Assembly: GCA_027343965.1 (NCBI GenBank)
Contig: DAHWJX010000101.1
Location: 1 to 45,009, forward strand
Length of the DNA: 45,009 nucleotides
Direction of reading: 5' to 3'
Origin: JAKACU01 sp021821185
Lineage (GTDB): Bacteria > Bacillota > Bacilli > Alicyclobacillales > SLC66
The notes under the pieces are model-generated. The model was given only the letters and a program-made list of their open reading frames with translations, was not told the DNA's origin and did no database searches. The first letter of the stretch is position 1, and each line of letters starts with the position of its first letter. The position numbers and the translations under genes are program-made. Below are positions 30,833-39,008 of the stretch, one piece after another.

Positions 30833-31741
30833 ATGAATGCTTATGAACGCCAAGTTTTGCGCGATTGGCTACACGAAGATCAGCGCAAACTAAACCTAGC
30901 GACCTGTCTTACAAAACAACTAAGTGGTCGTCTTTCTAAGGTGGCCAAATTAGCCGCAGGACAAGAAACCCTCGCCAAAGGCATGGATAAACTTCGCGAC
31001 GTAACACGCCATGCCTTATTGCAGGTGTTATCACAGGCAGCAACCGCCAAACAAATGCACCAGGTGGAGCAAGTAGCCCATACGTTTGGCAGCCATGTCA
31101 CCACCGCATCAGATCTTCGCATGTTACCTCTTGAAGTAAAAGATCAGATTAGTCACACCTTGACGAAAAAGCATACAGCACGTTTGACTACGGAAGGCGC
31201 AACAGCAGGTTTTGCAACGTCTTTATTTGAACTTGTACCAGGCCTGCAAACCTTGGTATTGCCCACGATCATTGCCGATCTCACCGCTACGGTTTTTTTC
31301 ATGGCGCAAAGCGCGGTGCAAATTGGCTACAGTTACGGTTACAGTATGGAAACAGAAGAGGACATTACTCATTTTCTCTTCGCTCTTTCACCGTATGATC
31401 TTGATGACAATATCATCGAAGCGAAAGTAGCACTTCATATGTCGATAAAAAAAGGGACGATGCTTCCGATCGCCCAATTAGCCAATCACGAGGCATTGCG
31501 TCCACTTATCGATCGCATCGCAACGCGTATTGCGACAACATTTATGGAGCAACGAGTCAGCTTATTGATCCCCGTTGCTGGTGCCCTTTTACAAGGGACA
31601 TTAAACGCCGCTTTTGCAAAATCATCCTATAAAAGTGCAAAACGATATTTTCAGCGCCAACATTTTATGGAACGTTACGGAGAGGATTATCTCCAACAAT
31701 GTCTTGAAGAGACCACGTCACCAGCATATCAAACTTTGTAG
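30833..31741 (+). CDS. EcsC family protein
   Basis: A 302-residue protein. The EcsC-type region starts near TTEGATAGFATSLFELVPG, with a hydrophobic segment (LPTIIADLTATVFFMAQSA) and a C-terminal ALLQGTLNAAFAKSSYKSAKRYF that matches the EcsC C-terminus. EcsC is encoded with the EcsAB ABC transporter in B. subtilis but has no known activity; no ABC genes are nearby here. ATG at 30833 follows GGGAGGGAAATGTCC; an ATG two codons earlier is too near the ribosome site. Its 3' end overlaps ywiB on the other strand by 77 bases. Confidence 0.75.
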   Translation: MNAYERQVLRDWLHEDQRKLNLATCLTKQLSGRLSKVAKLAAGQETLAKGMDKLRDVTRHALLQVLSQAATAKQMHQVEQVAHTFGSHVTTASDLRMLPLEVKDQISHTLTKKHTARLTTEGATAGFATSLFELVPGLQTLVLPTIIADLTATVFFMAQSAVQIGYSYGYSMETEEDITHFLFALSPYDLDDNIIEAKVALHMSIKKGTMLPIAQLANHEALRPLIDRIATRIATTFMEQRVSLLIPVAGALLQGTLNAAFAKSSYKSAKRYFQRQHFMERYGEDYLQQCLEETTSPAYQTL

Positions 31742-32096
31742 GCGTTCCCTCAATGCGACTTACTACGATAACACGCACTGCATCATCGCCTTCATGGATG
31801 ACGATATCTTCTGTATCGATAGCAAACTGCAGACTACCTTCGGCAAGTTGGTAATGACCTGTCGTACGTTTTTTTTGCGCAAACACGAGTGAACCAATGA
31901 CTTGTCCCTCTCGCGTAATCTTAATAAAAGGCAATTTTGCTCCCTTAACGATGCGCACCGTTGTAATCGTCTGCTCAAAACCCTGTGCTTGTTCTTCATA
32001 CTTTATCGTGAACTCCCCTGTCTGTCGAAGCACGACAGCAGGGGCTGTCGTTGTACCAGCATCATGATAAAGCGTTATAAAACCGTGTTGTGCCAT
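31665..32096 (-). CDS. ywiB: YwiB/DUF1934 family protein
   Basis: A 143-residue soluble beta-rich protein with repeated short strands (GEFTIKYEEQ, TTVRIVKGA, GHYQLAEGSLQFAIDTEDI, RVIVVSRIEG). This suits the lipocalin-like DUF1934 fold of B. subtilis YwiB, whose role is unknown; the match is by pattern and by neighbourhood to speB. ATG at 32096 is only 2 bases after the speB stop with no clear ribosome site, so translation is probably coupled. Its last 77 bases are antisense to the end of the EcsC-family gene. Confidence 0.65.
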   Translation of the reverse strand: MAQHGFITLYHDAGTTTAPAVVLRQTGEFTIKYEEQAQGFEQTITTVRIVKGAKLPFIKITREGQVIGSLVFAQKKRTTGHYQLAEGSLQFAIDTEDIVIHEGDDAVRVIVVSRIEGTPTKFDMLVTWSLQDIVGDNPLRNVP

Positions 32097-32098
32097 CG

Positions 32099-32980
32099 CT
32101 AGCGCAAAAAGCTCAACAATGCCTCACGCACAACTTTCGCTGCGACGATCGACGTTTGATCCGATCCATCCAAAACAGGAGAAACCTCGACGAGGTCAAA
32201 TCCGATCACATTGAGCTCTTTCATAGCATGAATGGCATCTAAAAGTTCCTTGGAGGAGATTCCACCTGCCTCTGCAGTCCCTGTGCCTGGTGCAAAAGCT
32301 GGGTCTAATACATCAATATCAAGCGTCACATAGACAGGATGCTGCATTAACTCCGGTAAACACTGTTCAAGTGGCCTCAATACCTCAAATGGGTGAAAAT
32401 GAGTATGCAACTTAGCGTATTGAAACTCTTCTTTCATGCCAGAGCGAATACCAAATTGATAAATAAAAGAAGGATCAATGAGCCCTGCTAATTTTTTGAT
32501 CACCGCAGAATGCGACAGCTCTTCTCCTTCATACTGATCTCGCAAATCCGTATGAGCATCAAGGTGAATCACACGCAAGTCAGGAAAACGTTTGGCTAGT
32601 ACGCGAAAGACACCAAGGGATACAAGATGTTCCCCACCCAAACCAAGTATGAATTTGCCATCATCAAGCCAACTACCTGTATACTGTTCGATCATAGCAA
32701 GGCTTCTTTTCGCGTTGCCAAACGGTAAGGCGATATCGCCGATATCAAAAAAGGCTATCTCAGCAAGCTCACGATCGAGGTATGGGCTATACTCCTCAAG
32801 ACCAATCGAGACTTCCCGGATACGTTGTGGGCCAAGCCTTGTACCGGGACGAAAGGAAGTTGTCCAATCCATAGGCATGCCGTAGATGATCGCCTGAGCT
32901 GCTTCATAATCATCGGTTGATCCTATAAATGCATTGCCGGTATACGCAGGATCAAAGCGTTTGTTATACGTGTCACTCAT
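32099..32980 (-). CDS. speB: Agmatinase
   Basis: Binuclear manganese ureohydrolase that splits agmatine into putrescine and urea. It has 293 residues. Metal ligands: His118 (GGEHL), Asp141, His143 and Asp145 (HLDAHTDLRD), and Asp221 and Asp223 (TLDIDVLDPAFAPGTGT). ATG at 32980 overlaps the speE stop (ATGA). Its putrescine product feeds speE, so the two form a polyamine operon, as in B. subtilis. Confidence 0.95.
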   Translation of the reverse strand: MSDTYNKRFDPAYTGNAFIGSTDDYEAAQAIIYGMPMDWTTSFRPGTRLGPQRIREVSIGLEEYSPYLDRELAEIAFFDIGDIALPFGNAKRSLAMIEQYTGSWLDDGKFILGLGGEHLVSLGVFRVLAKRFPDLRVIHLDAHTDLRDQYEGEELSHSAVIKKLAGLIDPSFIYQFGIRSGMKEEFQYAKLHTHFHPFEVLRPLEQCLPELMQHPVYVTLDIDVLDPAFAPGTGTAEAGGISSKELLDAIHAMKELNVIGFDLVEVSPVLDGSDQTSIVAAKVVREALLSFLR

Positions 32981-33813
32981 GACCTTACAAGCAACTCCTC
33001 AACAAACCGTGGCAGATGAAATAAAGACGCTTGCAAGGACGGTGTGTAGTATTTGGTTTGTAAGCTATTGGCACGCTCTTGATCAGCAATGACGGAAGGA
33101 TCATAGATTTTCGATCCAATCGTAAAACTCCACAAGCCGCTTGGATACGTCGGGATAGCTGCAAGATACAACTTGGTGATCGCAAAGATCGAAGAGATAT
33201 CCCCATACACACGTGAGATCAGTGAACTGTTCAAAAAAGGTGATTCCGTTTGTGCCACAAAAATGCCGTCTTCTTTTAAAGCGCGCGCAATATTTTGATA
33301 AAAATCTTTGGCAAACAATCCCACCGCAGGTCCAATCGGATCTGTCGAATCCACGATAATCACATCATACGTGTCAGGATTTTCTTCAACATGCTTAATA
33401 CCATCGATCACTTGAATATCCACACGAACATCGGACAAGCCCTGTGCAATGGCCGGGAAATACGTTTTTGAAGCTTCGATAACTTTTCCATCGATTTCTG
33501 CCAAAACAGCTTTTTCCACCGTGTTGTGCTTCATGATTTCACGAATCACACCACCGTCGCCACCGCCTACGACAAGCACGCGCTTCGGATTTTTATGCGC
33601 TGACAAAGCTACATGCGTGATCATCTCGTGATACACAAATTCGTCTTTATCGGTTGTCATCACACAACCATCGAGCACAAGCATGCGACCCCATTGGATC
33701 GTGTCAATCACAGCAAGATCTTGAAAGTCTGTCTTTTCCGTATGTAATGACTCTGTTATTTTTGCCGTTATCCCGTAATTTTCAGTCTGTTTTTCCGTAT
33801 ACCAAAGTTCCAC
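32977..33813 (-). CDS. speE: Spermidine synthase
   Basis: Transfers an aminopropyl group from decarboxylated S-adenosylmethionine to putrescine. It has 278 residues. Motifs: GGGDGG at 83-88, catalytic Asp155 in VDSTDPIGPA, and the MLVLDGCVMTTDKDEFVYHEM substrate gate. GTG at 33813 follows GAGGAGG. It is first in the speE-speB-ywiB transcript, with an extended -10 promoter upstream. Confidence 0.96.
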   Translation of the reverse strand: MELWYTEKQTENYGITAKITESLHTEKTDFQDLAVIDTIQWGRMLVLDGCVMTTDKDEFVYHEMITHVALSAHKNPKRVLVVGGGDGGVIREIMKHNTVEKAVLAEIDGKVIEASKTYFPAIAQGLSDVRVDIQVIDGIKHVEENPDTYDVIIVDSTDPIGPAVGLFAKDFYQNIARALKEDGIFVAQTESPFLNSSLISRVYGDISSIFAITKLYLAAIPTYPSGLWSFTIGSKIYDPSVIADQERANSLQTKYYTPSLQASLFHLPRFVEELLVRS

Positions 33814-33843
33814 GTCGGCGCCTCCTCATTTTTAACGATGGTT

Positions 33844-33852
33844 ATTATACCA
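33844..33852 (-). promoter_or_regulatory. Extended -10 promoter of speE
   Basis: Minus strand TGGTATAAT: perfect TATAAT plus TG element, about 30 bases before the GTG start. No convincing -35 is seen. Confidence 0.6.
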
Positions 33853-33874
33853 TGCAAGATTGGGAAATAAACGT

Positions 33875-33893
33875 TTGAAGCCCCCCCTTCAAG
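33875..33893. repeat. Small inverted repeat between speE and the PBP gene
   Basis: TTGAAG - seven C's - CTTCAA in the 119-base divergent gap. It has no T-run, so it is not a terminator. It may be a chance feature or a binding site. Confidence 0.35.
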
Positions 33894-33932
33894 GCGATAA
33901 TGAATACCCTACAGCAGGAAGGAGCATTCACC

Positions 33933-35945
33933 ATGGCGAGAAAAGAGATAACACGAACAGGAAATAAAGCCTTTCGTAGGTTCTCTTATGGCTTACTGGT
34001 TGTCATTGCAGTCGCTGGCGCTGGTTGGCTGTATCTTCGTCTTGCTCCTTTACCAAAGAGCGCTGCGATCAATCCGTCTCGGGTCATGTCCAATACAGGA
34101 TCATGGATTAGCGATCTAGCAGGGGTTGGCGTTTTTCGACAACAAGTCTCTCTTGAACAAGTACCGACGTTTTTGCTGGATGCTACTATCGCCGTTGAAG
34201 ACACCTCCTTTTATTCACACAGCGGGTTCAATATCAAAGGTATTGCAAGAGCTCTTCTGGTCAATCTAGGCGCTGGGCGCGTCGTGCAGGGTGGATCAAC
34301 CATTACACAACAACTCGCCAAAAATCTCTTTTTAAATGGCAACCGCACATTGTGGAGAAAGATCGAAGAAGCGTTTTACGCGTTGCAACTTGAAACTCAT
34401 TTATCAAAAAAGCAAATCTTGACTGACTATCTCAATATCATCTACTACGGCAATGGTGCTACAGGCATAGGCACTGCCTCACATTACTTTTTCGGTAAAC
34501 CGGTTCAAGTGCTAAACCTCGCCGAGTCAGCTATGCTAGCAGGTCTCCCTAAGGGGCCTACACTTTACAGCCCATTTACTCACTATTCTTTGGCAAAGGA
34601 GCGCCAACGCACCGTGTTACAAGCCATGGTTCATGCTGGCTACATCACGCAGACACAAGCTCATCAAGCCTTTGTCATGCCGCTTCATTTCATTTTACAT
34701 AGAAAACCTGTCGAGTCTTTTGCCCCCTACTTTACGGATGCCGTATCGCATGAGGCACAACATGAATTTCATTTTACACAAGATGCATTATACCGTGGCG
34801 GTTATACGATCAAGACAACGCTTGACCCTGCCTTGCAAAAAGCGATGGATAAAGCGATAGCAAAGTACATAACACCACACCTTGGCCTTCAAGTAGCCGC
34901 AGTTGCTCTCGATACACACACAGGCGGTGTGCTGGCTTACAGCGGGGGACGCAATTATCGTACAAGTCCTTATGATCGCGTCAACGCGATGCGTCAGCCA
35001 GGTTCGACATTTAAACCTTTTGTCTACGCAACAGCACTTGATCAAGGTTACTCAGCCTCCATGCACATGGTAAGTGAACCACGCACCTTTATTTATGGCA
35101 CACACAGTGTCTATCGCGTACACAACTTTGCTGATGAGTACTCCTACGGGCCGATCGATATGAAGCAAGCTATCGCACGCTCCGACAATGTGTTTGCCGT
35201 TTCAGCCAACATGAAGGCAGGTCCTCTTCTCGTTGAAGAAACCGCACGTCGTTTTGGTCTACCCGATGATATGCACCCTTACCCAGCTTTAGCGCTTGGT
35301 GTATTCCCTGTGTCACCGTTACAAATGGCTCGCGCCTATGCTGCATTAGATAACGGGGGGTATCTTATCCATCCGCATACAATTGCCTCTGTTACCGATG
35401 AACAAGGTCATGTCCTTTACGAAACTCAAACGAAGCGCCTACTTGTCGAAAATCCTTCAACATCCTATATCCTTACCGATATGTTGCAAAGCGTCATGAA
35501 ACCCGGTGGTACCGGTTACCGTGTAGCAACATCTCTTCATGGGGATCTCGCCGCAAAAACAGGAACTACGGATACCGATGCCTGGATGGTCGGCTATACA
35601 CCGGATGTCGTGTGTGCCGTATGGGTGGGCTATGATCAGATGCACCCGCTAAATAGCGTACAATCGCATTTGGCTGCGCCCGTTTTTGCCAGTGTTATGC
35701 ACGAAGCAATGAAAGAGCATCCGCAGGCCACCTTTGTCATGCCAAAAACGGTGACAAAAGTGTGGATCGATCCGGAAACGGGACAAAAAGCTACCACAGC
35801 GTGCCCAATTCGAGAACTGGATGCATTTGCTGTAGGAACAGAACCTGCCGTTACATGCGTGACTCATCCCGAACCGACATCATCGCTGACAGAAAGGGCT
35901 ATAAACACCATTCGTTCGCTTTTTTCCTGGATGCATGGTCATTGA
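33933..35945 (+). CDS. Class A penicillin-binding protein (PbpG-like)
   Basis: Bifunctional peptidoglycan synthase of 670 residues. It has a cytoplasmic basic N-terminus and one membrane anchor (about 19-37). The GT51 glycosyltransferase has catalytic Glu89 in AVEDTSFYSHSG and GGSTITQQLAKN at 120-131. The transpeptidase has the serine motif STFK at 358-361, SDN at 417-419 and KTGTT near 546. It sits beside speE-speB, as pbpG (ywhE), a sporulation class A PBP, does in B. subtilis; that specific name is inference. ATG at 33933 follows AAGGAG; an earlier in-frame ATG lacks a site. Confidence 0.92.
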   Translation: MARKEITRTGNKAFRRFSYGLLVVIAVAGAGWLYLRLAPLPKSAAINPSRVMSNTGSWISDLAGVGVFRQQVSLEQVPTFLLDATIAVEDTSFYSHSGFNIKGIARALLVNLGAGRVVQGGSTITQQLAKNLFLNGNRTLWRKIEEAFYALQLETHLSKKQILTDYLNIIYYGNGATGIGTASHYFFGKPVQVLNLAESAMLAGLPKGPTLYSPFTHYSLAKERQRTVLQAMVHAGYITQTQAHQAFVMPLHFILHRKPVESFAPYFTDAVSHEAQHEFHFTQDALYRGGYTIKTTLDPALQKAMDKAIAKYITPHLGLQVAAVALDTHTGGVLAYSGGRNYRTSPYDRVNAMRQPGSTFKPFVYATALDQGYSASMHMVSEPRTFIYGTHSVYRVHNFADEYSYGPIDMKQAIARSDNVFAVSANMKAGPLLVEETARRFGLPDDMHPYPALALGVFPVSPLQMARAYAALDNGGYLIHPHTIASVTDEQGHVLYETQTKRLLVENPSTSYILTDMLQSVMKPGGTGYRVATSLHGDLAAKTGTTDTDAWMVGYTPDVVCAVWVGYDQMHPLNSVQSHLAAPVFASVMHEAMKEHPQATFVMPKTVTKVWIDPETGQKATTACPIRELDAFAVGTEPAVTCVTHPEPTSSLTERAINTIRSLFSWMHGH

Positions 35946-35972
35946 CGCGCCCATTTTGGTGTATGGTACAAT
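35942..35972 (+). promoter_or_regulatory. Promoter of the aspartate aminotransferase gene
   Basis: -35 TTGACG (35942-35947), a 19-base spacer, and extended -10 TGGTACAAT ending at 35972. It overlaps the stop codon of the PBP gene; the predicted start lies about 23 bases before the ATG. Confidence 0.6.
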
Positions 35973-36001
35973 ACGTTCATAGAATGATTGGAGGGGAGAC
36001 C

Positions 36002-37204
36002 ATGTCTCTGGAATTATCCGAACGTTTTCAAGCGATCGCTCCATCCCCCACGTTATCGATTGATGCCAAGACGAAAGCTCTTGCTGCGACAGGCGTGGAG
36101 ATTGTCAACTTAAGTGTTGGTGAACCGGACTTTGCTACACCAGACCGTGCTTCATTAGCTGGGATTGCTGGCATTGTCGGCAACTTTACAAAGTACACCC
36201 CAGTCCCTGGCATCATGGAGCTTCGTACAAAAATCGCTGAAAAACTTGCCGCAGAAAATCAGTTGCAGTATAAACCCGAAGAGATCATCGTTTCTTCAGG
36301 AGCAAAGCAATCCCTTTACAATATCTTTATGGCCATTTTGAACCCTGGCGACGAAGTTTTGTTGCCAGCTCCTTACTGGGTGAGTTACCCGGAGCAGATT
36401 CGCCTTTGCGGCGCCATTGCCGTACCGCTTGAAACCGACGAAAGTACCGGGTTTAAGGTCACTGCACAACAAATCGAACGGGCGATTACGTCAAAAACAA
36501 AAGCCATTTTATTAAATAGCCCAAGCAACCCAACAGGCGCTGTGTATACACCGGATGAAATGAAAGCGATCGCTGCTGTTCTTGACAGGCACGAACTATT
36601 TATCGTAAGCGACGAAATTTATGAACAGTTGACCTATGGTACAGAGCACTACAGTATTGCTCGTTATAGTGAAAATTTGCGCAGCAGAACATTTGTCGTG
36701 AATGGATTTTCAAAAACATTTGCGATGACTGGTTGGCGTGTAGGTTATGTGGCTGCACCTAAGCATCTTGTTAGTGCTATGTCAAGCTTTCAATCACACA
36801 CAACCTCCAATCCATCTTCGATCTCGCAAAAGGCTGCACTAGGTGCACTGGGTACGTTTGATCAGGCGATCGTGCGTGAGTTTCAATCGCGCCGTGATTA
36901 TGTGCTTGGACAGTTGCAAGAACTGCCTGGCATTACAGTCGCTAAACCAGAAGGGGCATTTTATATTTTCCCTAATGCCAAAAATTGGATAGGCCTCACC
37001 TACACTATGCACGATGGTTCACGCATCAAACTGGACTCTGTGGATGTGGCTTGTGAACTCTTGTTAACCGATGCTTTTGTCTCAGTGGTTCCGGGAAGTG
37101 GCTTTGGCGCACCAAATAATTTCCGAATTTCTTATGCGACTTCCATGGCACAATTGCAAAAGGCGATGCAACGCTTCAAAGACTTTACTGATCGCTTAAA
37201 TTAG
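36002..37204 (+). CDS. aspB: Aspartate/aromatic class I aminotransferase
   Basis: A 400-residue PLP aminotransferase. PLP Lys238 lies in NGFSKTFAMTGWRVGY; other class I motifs are LSVGEPDFATP (37-47), NSPSNPTGAVY (172-182) and VSDEIYEQLTYG (202-213). It most resembles Bacillus aspartate aminotransferases (AspB/AatA), which convert aspartate and 2-oxoglutarate to oxaloacetate and glutamate; substrate range cannot be fixed by sequence. ATG at 36002 follows GGAGGGGAG; a much longer in-frame reading runs through the end of the PBP gene and is not real. It is flanked by its own promoter and terminator. Confidence 0.9.
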   Translation: MSLELSERFQAIAPSPTLSIDAKTKALAATGVEIVNLSVGEPDFATPDRASLAGIAGIVGNFTKYTPVPGIMELRTKIAEKLAAENQLQYKPEEIIVSSGAKQSLYNIFMAILNPGDEVLLPAPYWVSYPEQIRLCGAIAVPLETDESTGFKVTAQQIERAITSKTKAILLNSPSNPTGAVYTPDEMKAIAAVLDRHELFIVSDEIYEQLTYGTEHYSIARYSENLRSRTFVVNGFSKTFAMTGWRVGYVAAPKHLVSAMSSFQSHTTSNPSSISQKAALGALGTFDQAIVREFQSRRDYVLGQLQELPGITVAKPEGAFYIFPNAKNWIGLTYTMHDGSRIKLDSVDVACELLLTDAFVSVVPGSGFGAPNNFRISYATSMAQLQKAMQRFKDFTDRLN

Positions 37205-37219
37205 GAGCGTATCGTCATT

Positions 37220-37247
37220 AGCCTGAGCCCTTGGCTCAGGCTTTTTT
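37220..37247 (+). terminator. Intrinsic terminator after aspB
   Basis: AGCCTGAGCC-CTT-GGCTCAGGCT, a perfect 10-base stem with a three-base loop followed by a T-run, 15 bases after the stop. Confidence 0.95.
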
Positions 37248-37329
37248 GTTGTTACAACTTATATGGCAAGCAGCAGACTTGATGCATATCATGCGGTAGA
37301 AAGCTTCCTCATAGGAGGTGATTTTTCGC

Positions 37330-37908
37330 ATGGACAATCAGCCTGTAAAAAAAACCGTAGCAAAACCAGTCACAAAATCAACGGCAGGCAAAGGTACGAA
37401 AAGAAAAGTGCTCGCCAAAAAAAATACCGTAAAAAAGTCTTCACCCAAAAAGGCAGCCGTATCTACTCCGTCTTCGAGTACCCCTACAAATAAAGAAACA
37501 CGCAACAAATTTGGTAAGCTGCTAACACCAAAAAATCTCGAAGAATCCTTAGGTACGATTGTTTCGCTACGTACCTTTTGCAAAAACTGCTTGCGGTATG
37601 TTCAGCAAGCAGACAACCTGCTTGACACGTTATTTGTCATGGGCAACTCACTACAGGATTCCGGCGTCTTAAAGAAACTATCGGAGTTCAAAGGCAAGAA
37701 TCTGAATACAGGCGATTTCACCAATATCCTCATGGCCTTGATAAATACACCTGTCGGTGCAGGTTTATTCAAACGCTTGAGCGGCGGCGACACGACCGCA
37801 GAAGCAGCGCCAGCACAAACGCCCGAGCAAAGCCCTGCACAAACAGTATCTGCTGTACAACCTGCCGCACAGCCGCCACGCTTGCCGCCTGGTCCTTACG
37901 CGATGTAG
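37330..37908 (+). CDS. Hypothetical basic, low-complexity protein
   Basis: I do not recognise this 192-residue protein. Residues 1-60 are very rich in Lys, Thr, Ser, Pro and Ala, and the last 40 are Ala/Pro/Gln-rich (AQTPEQSPAQTV). Only the middle (about 65-150) looks folded, mostly helical: LLTPKNLEESLGTIVSLRTFCKN, then LFVMGNSLQDSGVLKKL. There is no signal peptide or membrane helix. ATG at 37330 follows AGGAGGTG at long spacing; GTG at 37318 overlaps that site. The basic tail suggests binding to DNA, RNA or an acidic surface, perhaps a spore component (inference). Confidence 0.7.
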   Translation: MDNQPVKKTVAKPVTKSTAGKGTKRKVLAKKNTVKKSSPKKAAVSTPSSSTPTNKETRNKFGKLLTPKNLEESLGTIVSLRTFCKNCLRYVQQADNLLDTLFVMGNSLQDSGVLKKLSEFKGKNLNTGDFTNILMALINTPVGAGLFKRLSGGDTTAEAAPAQTPEQSPAQTVSAVQPAAQPPRLPPGPYAM

Positions 37909-37922
37909 CAGATGCGCAAAAT

Positions 37923-37963
37923 AAGCTGGCTTAAGGATCAGGATTTGATCCTTAAGCCAGCTT
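37923..37963 (+). terminator. 18-base perfect hairpin after the hypothetical gene
   Basis: Arms 37923-37940 and 37946-37963 are perfectly complementary over 18 bases around a 5-base loop, followed by CCTTTTCC. It is unusually long for a terminator and lies 14 bases after the stop at 37908. Confidence 0.7.
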
Positions 37964-37981
37964 CCTTTTCCTTATTGACAT

Positions 37982-38007
37982 AAAAAAAACCCGTCGTCCG
38001 GGTTTTT
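37982..38007. terminator. Bidirectional intrinsic terminator
   Basis: AAAACCCG-TCGTC-CGGGTTTTT with an A-run on the left and a T-run on the right. On the minus strand it follows the stop of the gene at 38011 by a few bases. Confidence 0.85.
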
Positions 38008-38010
38008 AAA

Positions 38011-38460
38011 TTATTTGACAAACTTCTTGATCTCTTTGATCGTCTTATCGTCCACATTGGTTCCTGCGTACTTTTTGGCAATTTCGTCGACAGAAACGTT
38101 GGGCCCTTTATCACCTGCATTTTTGGCAATCTCACCAAACGCATTCATAAAAGCATCCATACGGCGAGGATCGATCTTAATACCAATATCTTGTGCGATG
38201 TTTTCCGTTAGTTTACGCACAGTACTTGGATCTTTCCAAGAATCAGACTTCATCTCTTTGACACGCTTTAGGGCGTCTACCATCCTGCCTTTGTCGATGC
38301 GTTTGAGATTGTCTTTTAAGGCGTCCATAGAACCCGAATTGGCTGTTGTTTGGCGGGTGTCTGGTTGCGTTTTTGAACTGACATCCGGCGTCGGCGTTAC
38401 CTCCGGTTTTTTGACAGCTTTTTTCGTTATCTGCGCTCGCTTCATCGATGGTTTTACCAC
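38011..38460 (-). CDS. Hypothetical basic protein, possible sporulation gene
   Basis: I do not recognise this 149-residue protein. The N-terminal 60 residues are basic and Thr/Pro/Gln-rich (MKRAQITKKAVKKPEVTPTPD). The remainder is charged and helical (MDALKDNLKRIDKGRMVDALKRVKEM, then KLTENIAQDIGIKIDPRRMDAF), with no Cys or membrane segment. GTG at 38460 is chosen because GGAGG lies seven bases upstream. Its upstream region has AC-N17-CATATAGTA (38502-38529), which fits a mother-cell sigma-K site. The build (basic tail plus helical domain) resembles the convergent gene at 37330, though I see no sequence identity. Confidence 0.7.
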   Translation of the reverse strand: MVKPSMKRAQITKKAVKKPEVTPTPDVSSKTQPDTRQTTANSGSMDALKDNLKRIDKGRMVDALKRVKEMKSDSWKDPSTVRKLTENIAQDIGIKIDPRRMDAFMNAFGEIAKNAGDKGPNVSVDEIAKKYAGTNVDDKTIKEIKKFVK

Positions 38461-38501
38461 GGCTCTACCTCCTGCCATTTCGGATGTCATCGATAACGCT
38501 A

Positions 38502-38529
38502 TACTATATGGCGCCCTCTTCTTTCTGGT
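38502..38529 (-). promoter_or_regulatory. Sigma-K-like promoter of the basic hypothetical gene
   Basis: Minus strand AC (38529-38528), 17 bases, CATATAGTA (38510-38502). This fits the sigma-K form AC-N16/17-CATANNNTA; a sigma-A reading with -10 TATAGT is also possible but lacks a -35. Confidence 0.4.
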
Positions 38530-38632
38530 GCGTTACAAATACCCATTACCACACCTCTGTACACCATCGTCCATAAAGGTGCACTATTTCTTGCATACAG
38601 TACCTAAAAGAAAGTATGAGGAGTCGTATGCC

Positions 38633-39008
38633 ATGCAGACACATCTGAGTGTTTATGGTGATTCTATCGCATACGGTGTGGGCGCACCACCAGGATATGG
38701 ATTTGTACCTGTATTAGCAACGATACTTGCGCAAAAAGAGAAATGCCGTCAACCATATCTCAATTTTGGCGTTTCCGGCATGACTTCCATCCAGTTAGCA
38801 AGCGCCTTCTATGGAATTGATGCGTGGCTTGCTGGGTTACACCAAGCGACATCGATCTGCATTTTCAAGGAAACAGGCAAAACTGATCGATGGCTACACA
38901 GACGGAGTTCTTCTCAGTAAGTCAGCGCACGAAGGATCTGTGCCTGTGCATCCGAATGCGCGCGGGCACCGCGTGATTGCAGACGTCTTCGCTTCAAGTC
39001 TAAAGTGA
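38633..39008 (+). pseudogene. Broken SGNH/GDSL hydrolase gene
   Basis: Starting at ATG 38633 (GAGGAG upstream) the frame reads SVYGDSIAYGVG (block I with the catalytic Ser) and NFGVSGMTS (block II) as far as SICIF. It then runs into unrelated residues and a stop at 38920. A second frame, open to 39008, supplies the family's C-terminal end VHPNARGHRVIADVFA (His block). The middle, including the block III GxND region, is missing: about 90 residues appear deleted with a frame change near 38866. It is likely an inactive relic. Its end overlaps the NRAMP-like gene on the other strand by 9 bases. Confidence 0.7.

Noticed and set aside
30704..30853. In-frame N-terminal extension of ywfO
   Set aside because: It runs across the intergenic inverted repeat, lacks similarity, and would make the protein 50 residues longer than YwfO.
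35762..36001. In-frame N-terminal extension of the aspartate aminotransferase
   Set aside because: It overlaps the PBP gene in another frame; the real start at 36002 has a strong ribosome site and the family N-terminus.
38015..38632. Long plus-strand open frame running into the SGNH relic
   Set aside because: It is the complement of the basic hypothetical gene at 38011-38460 and has no ribosome site; only the part from ATG 38633 resembles a protein family.
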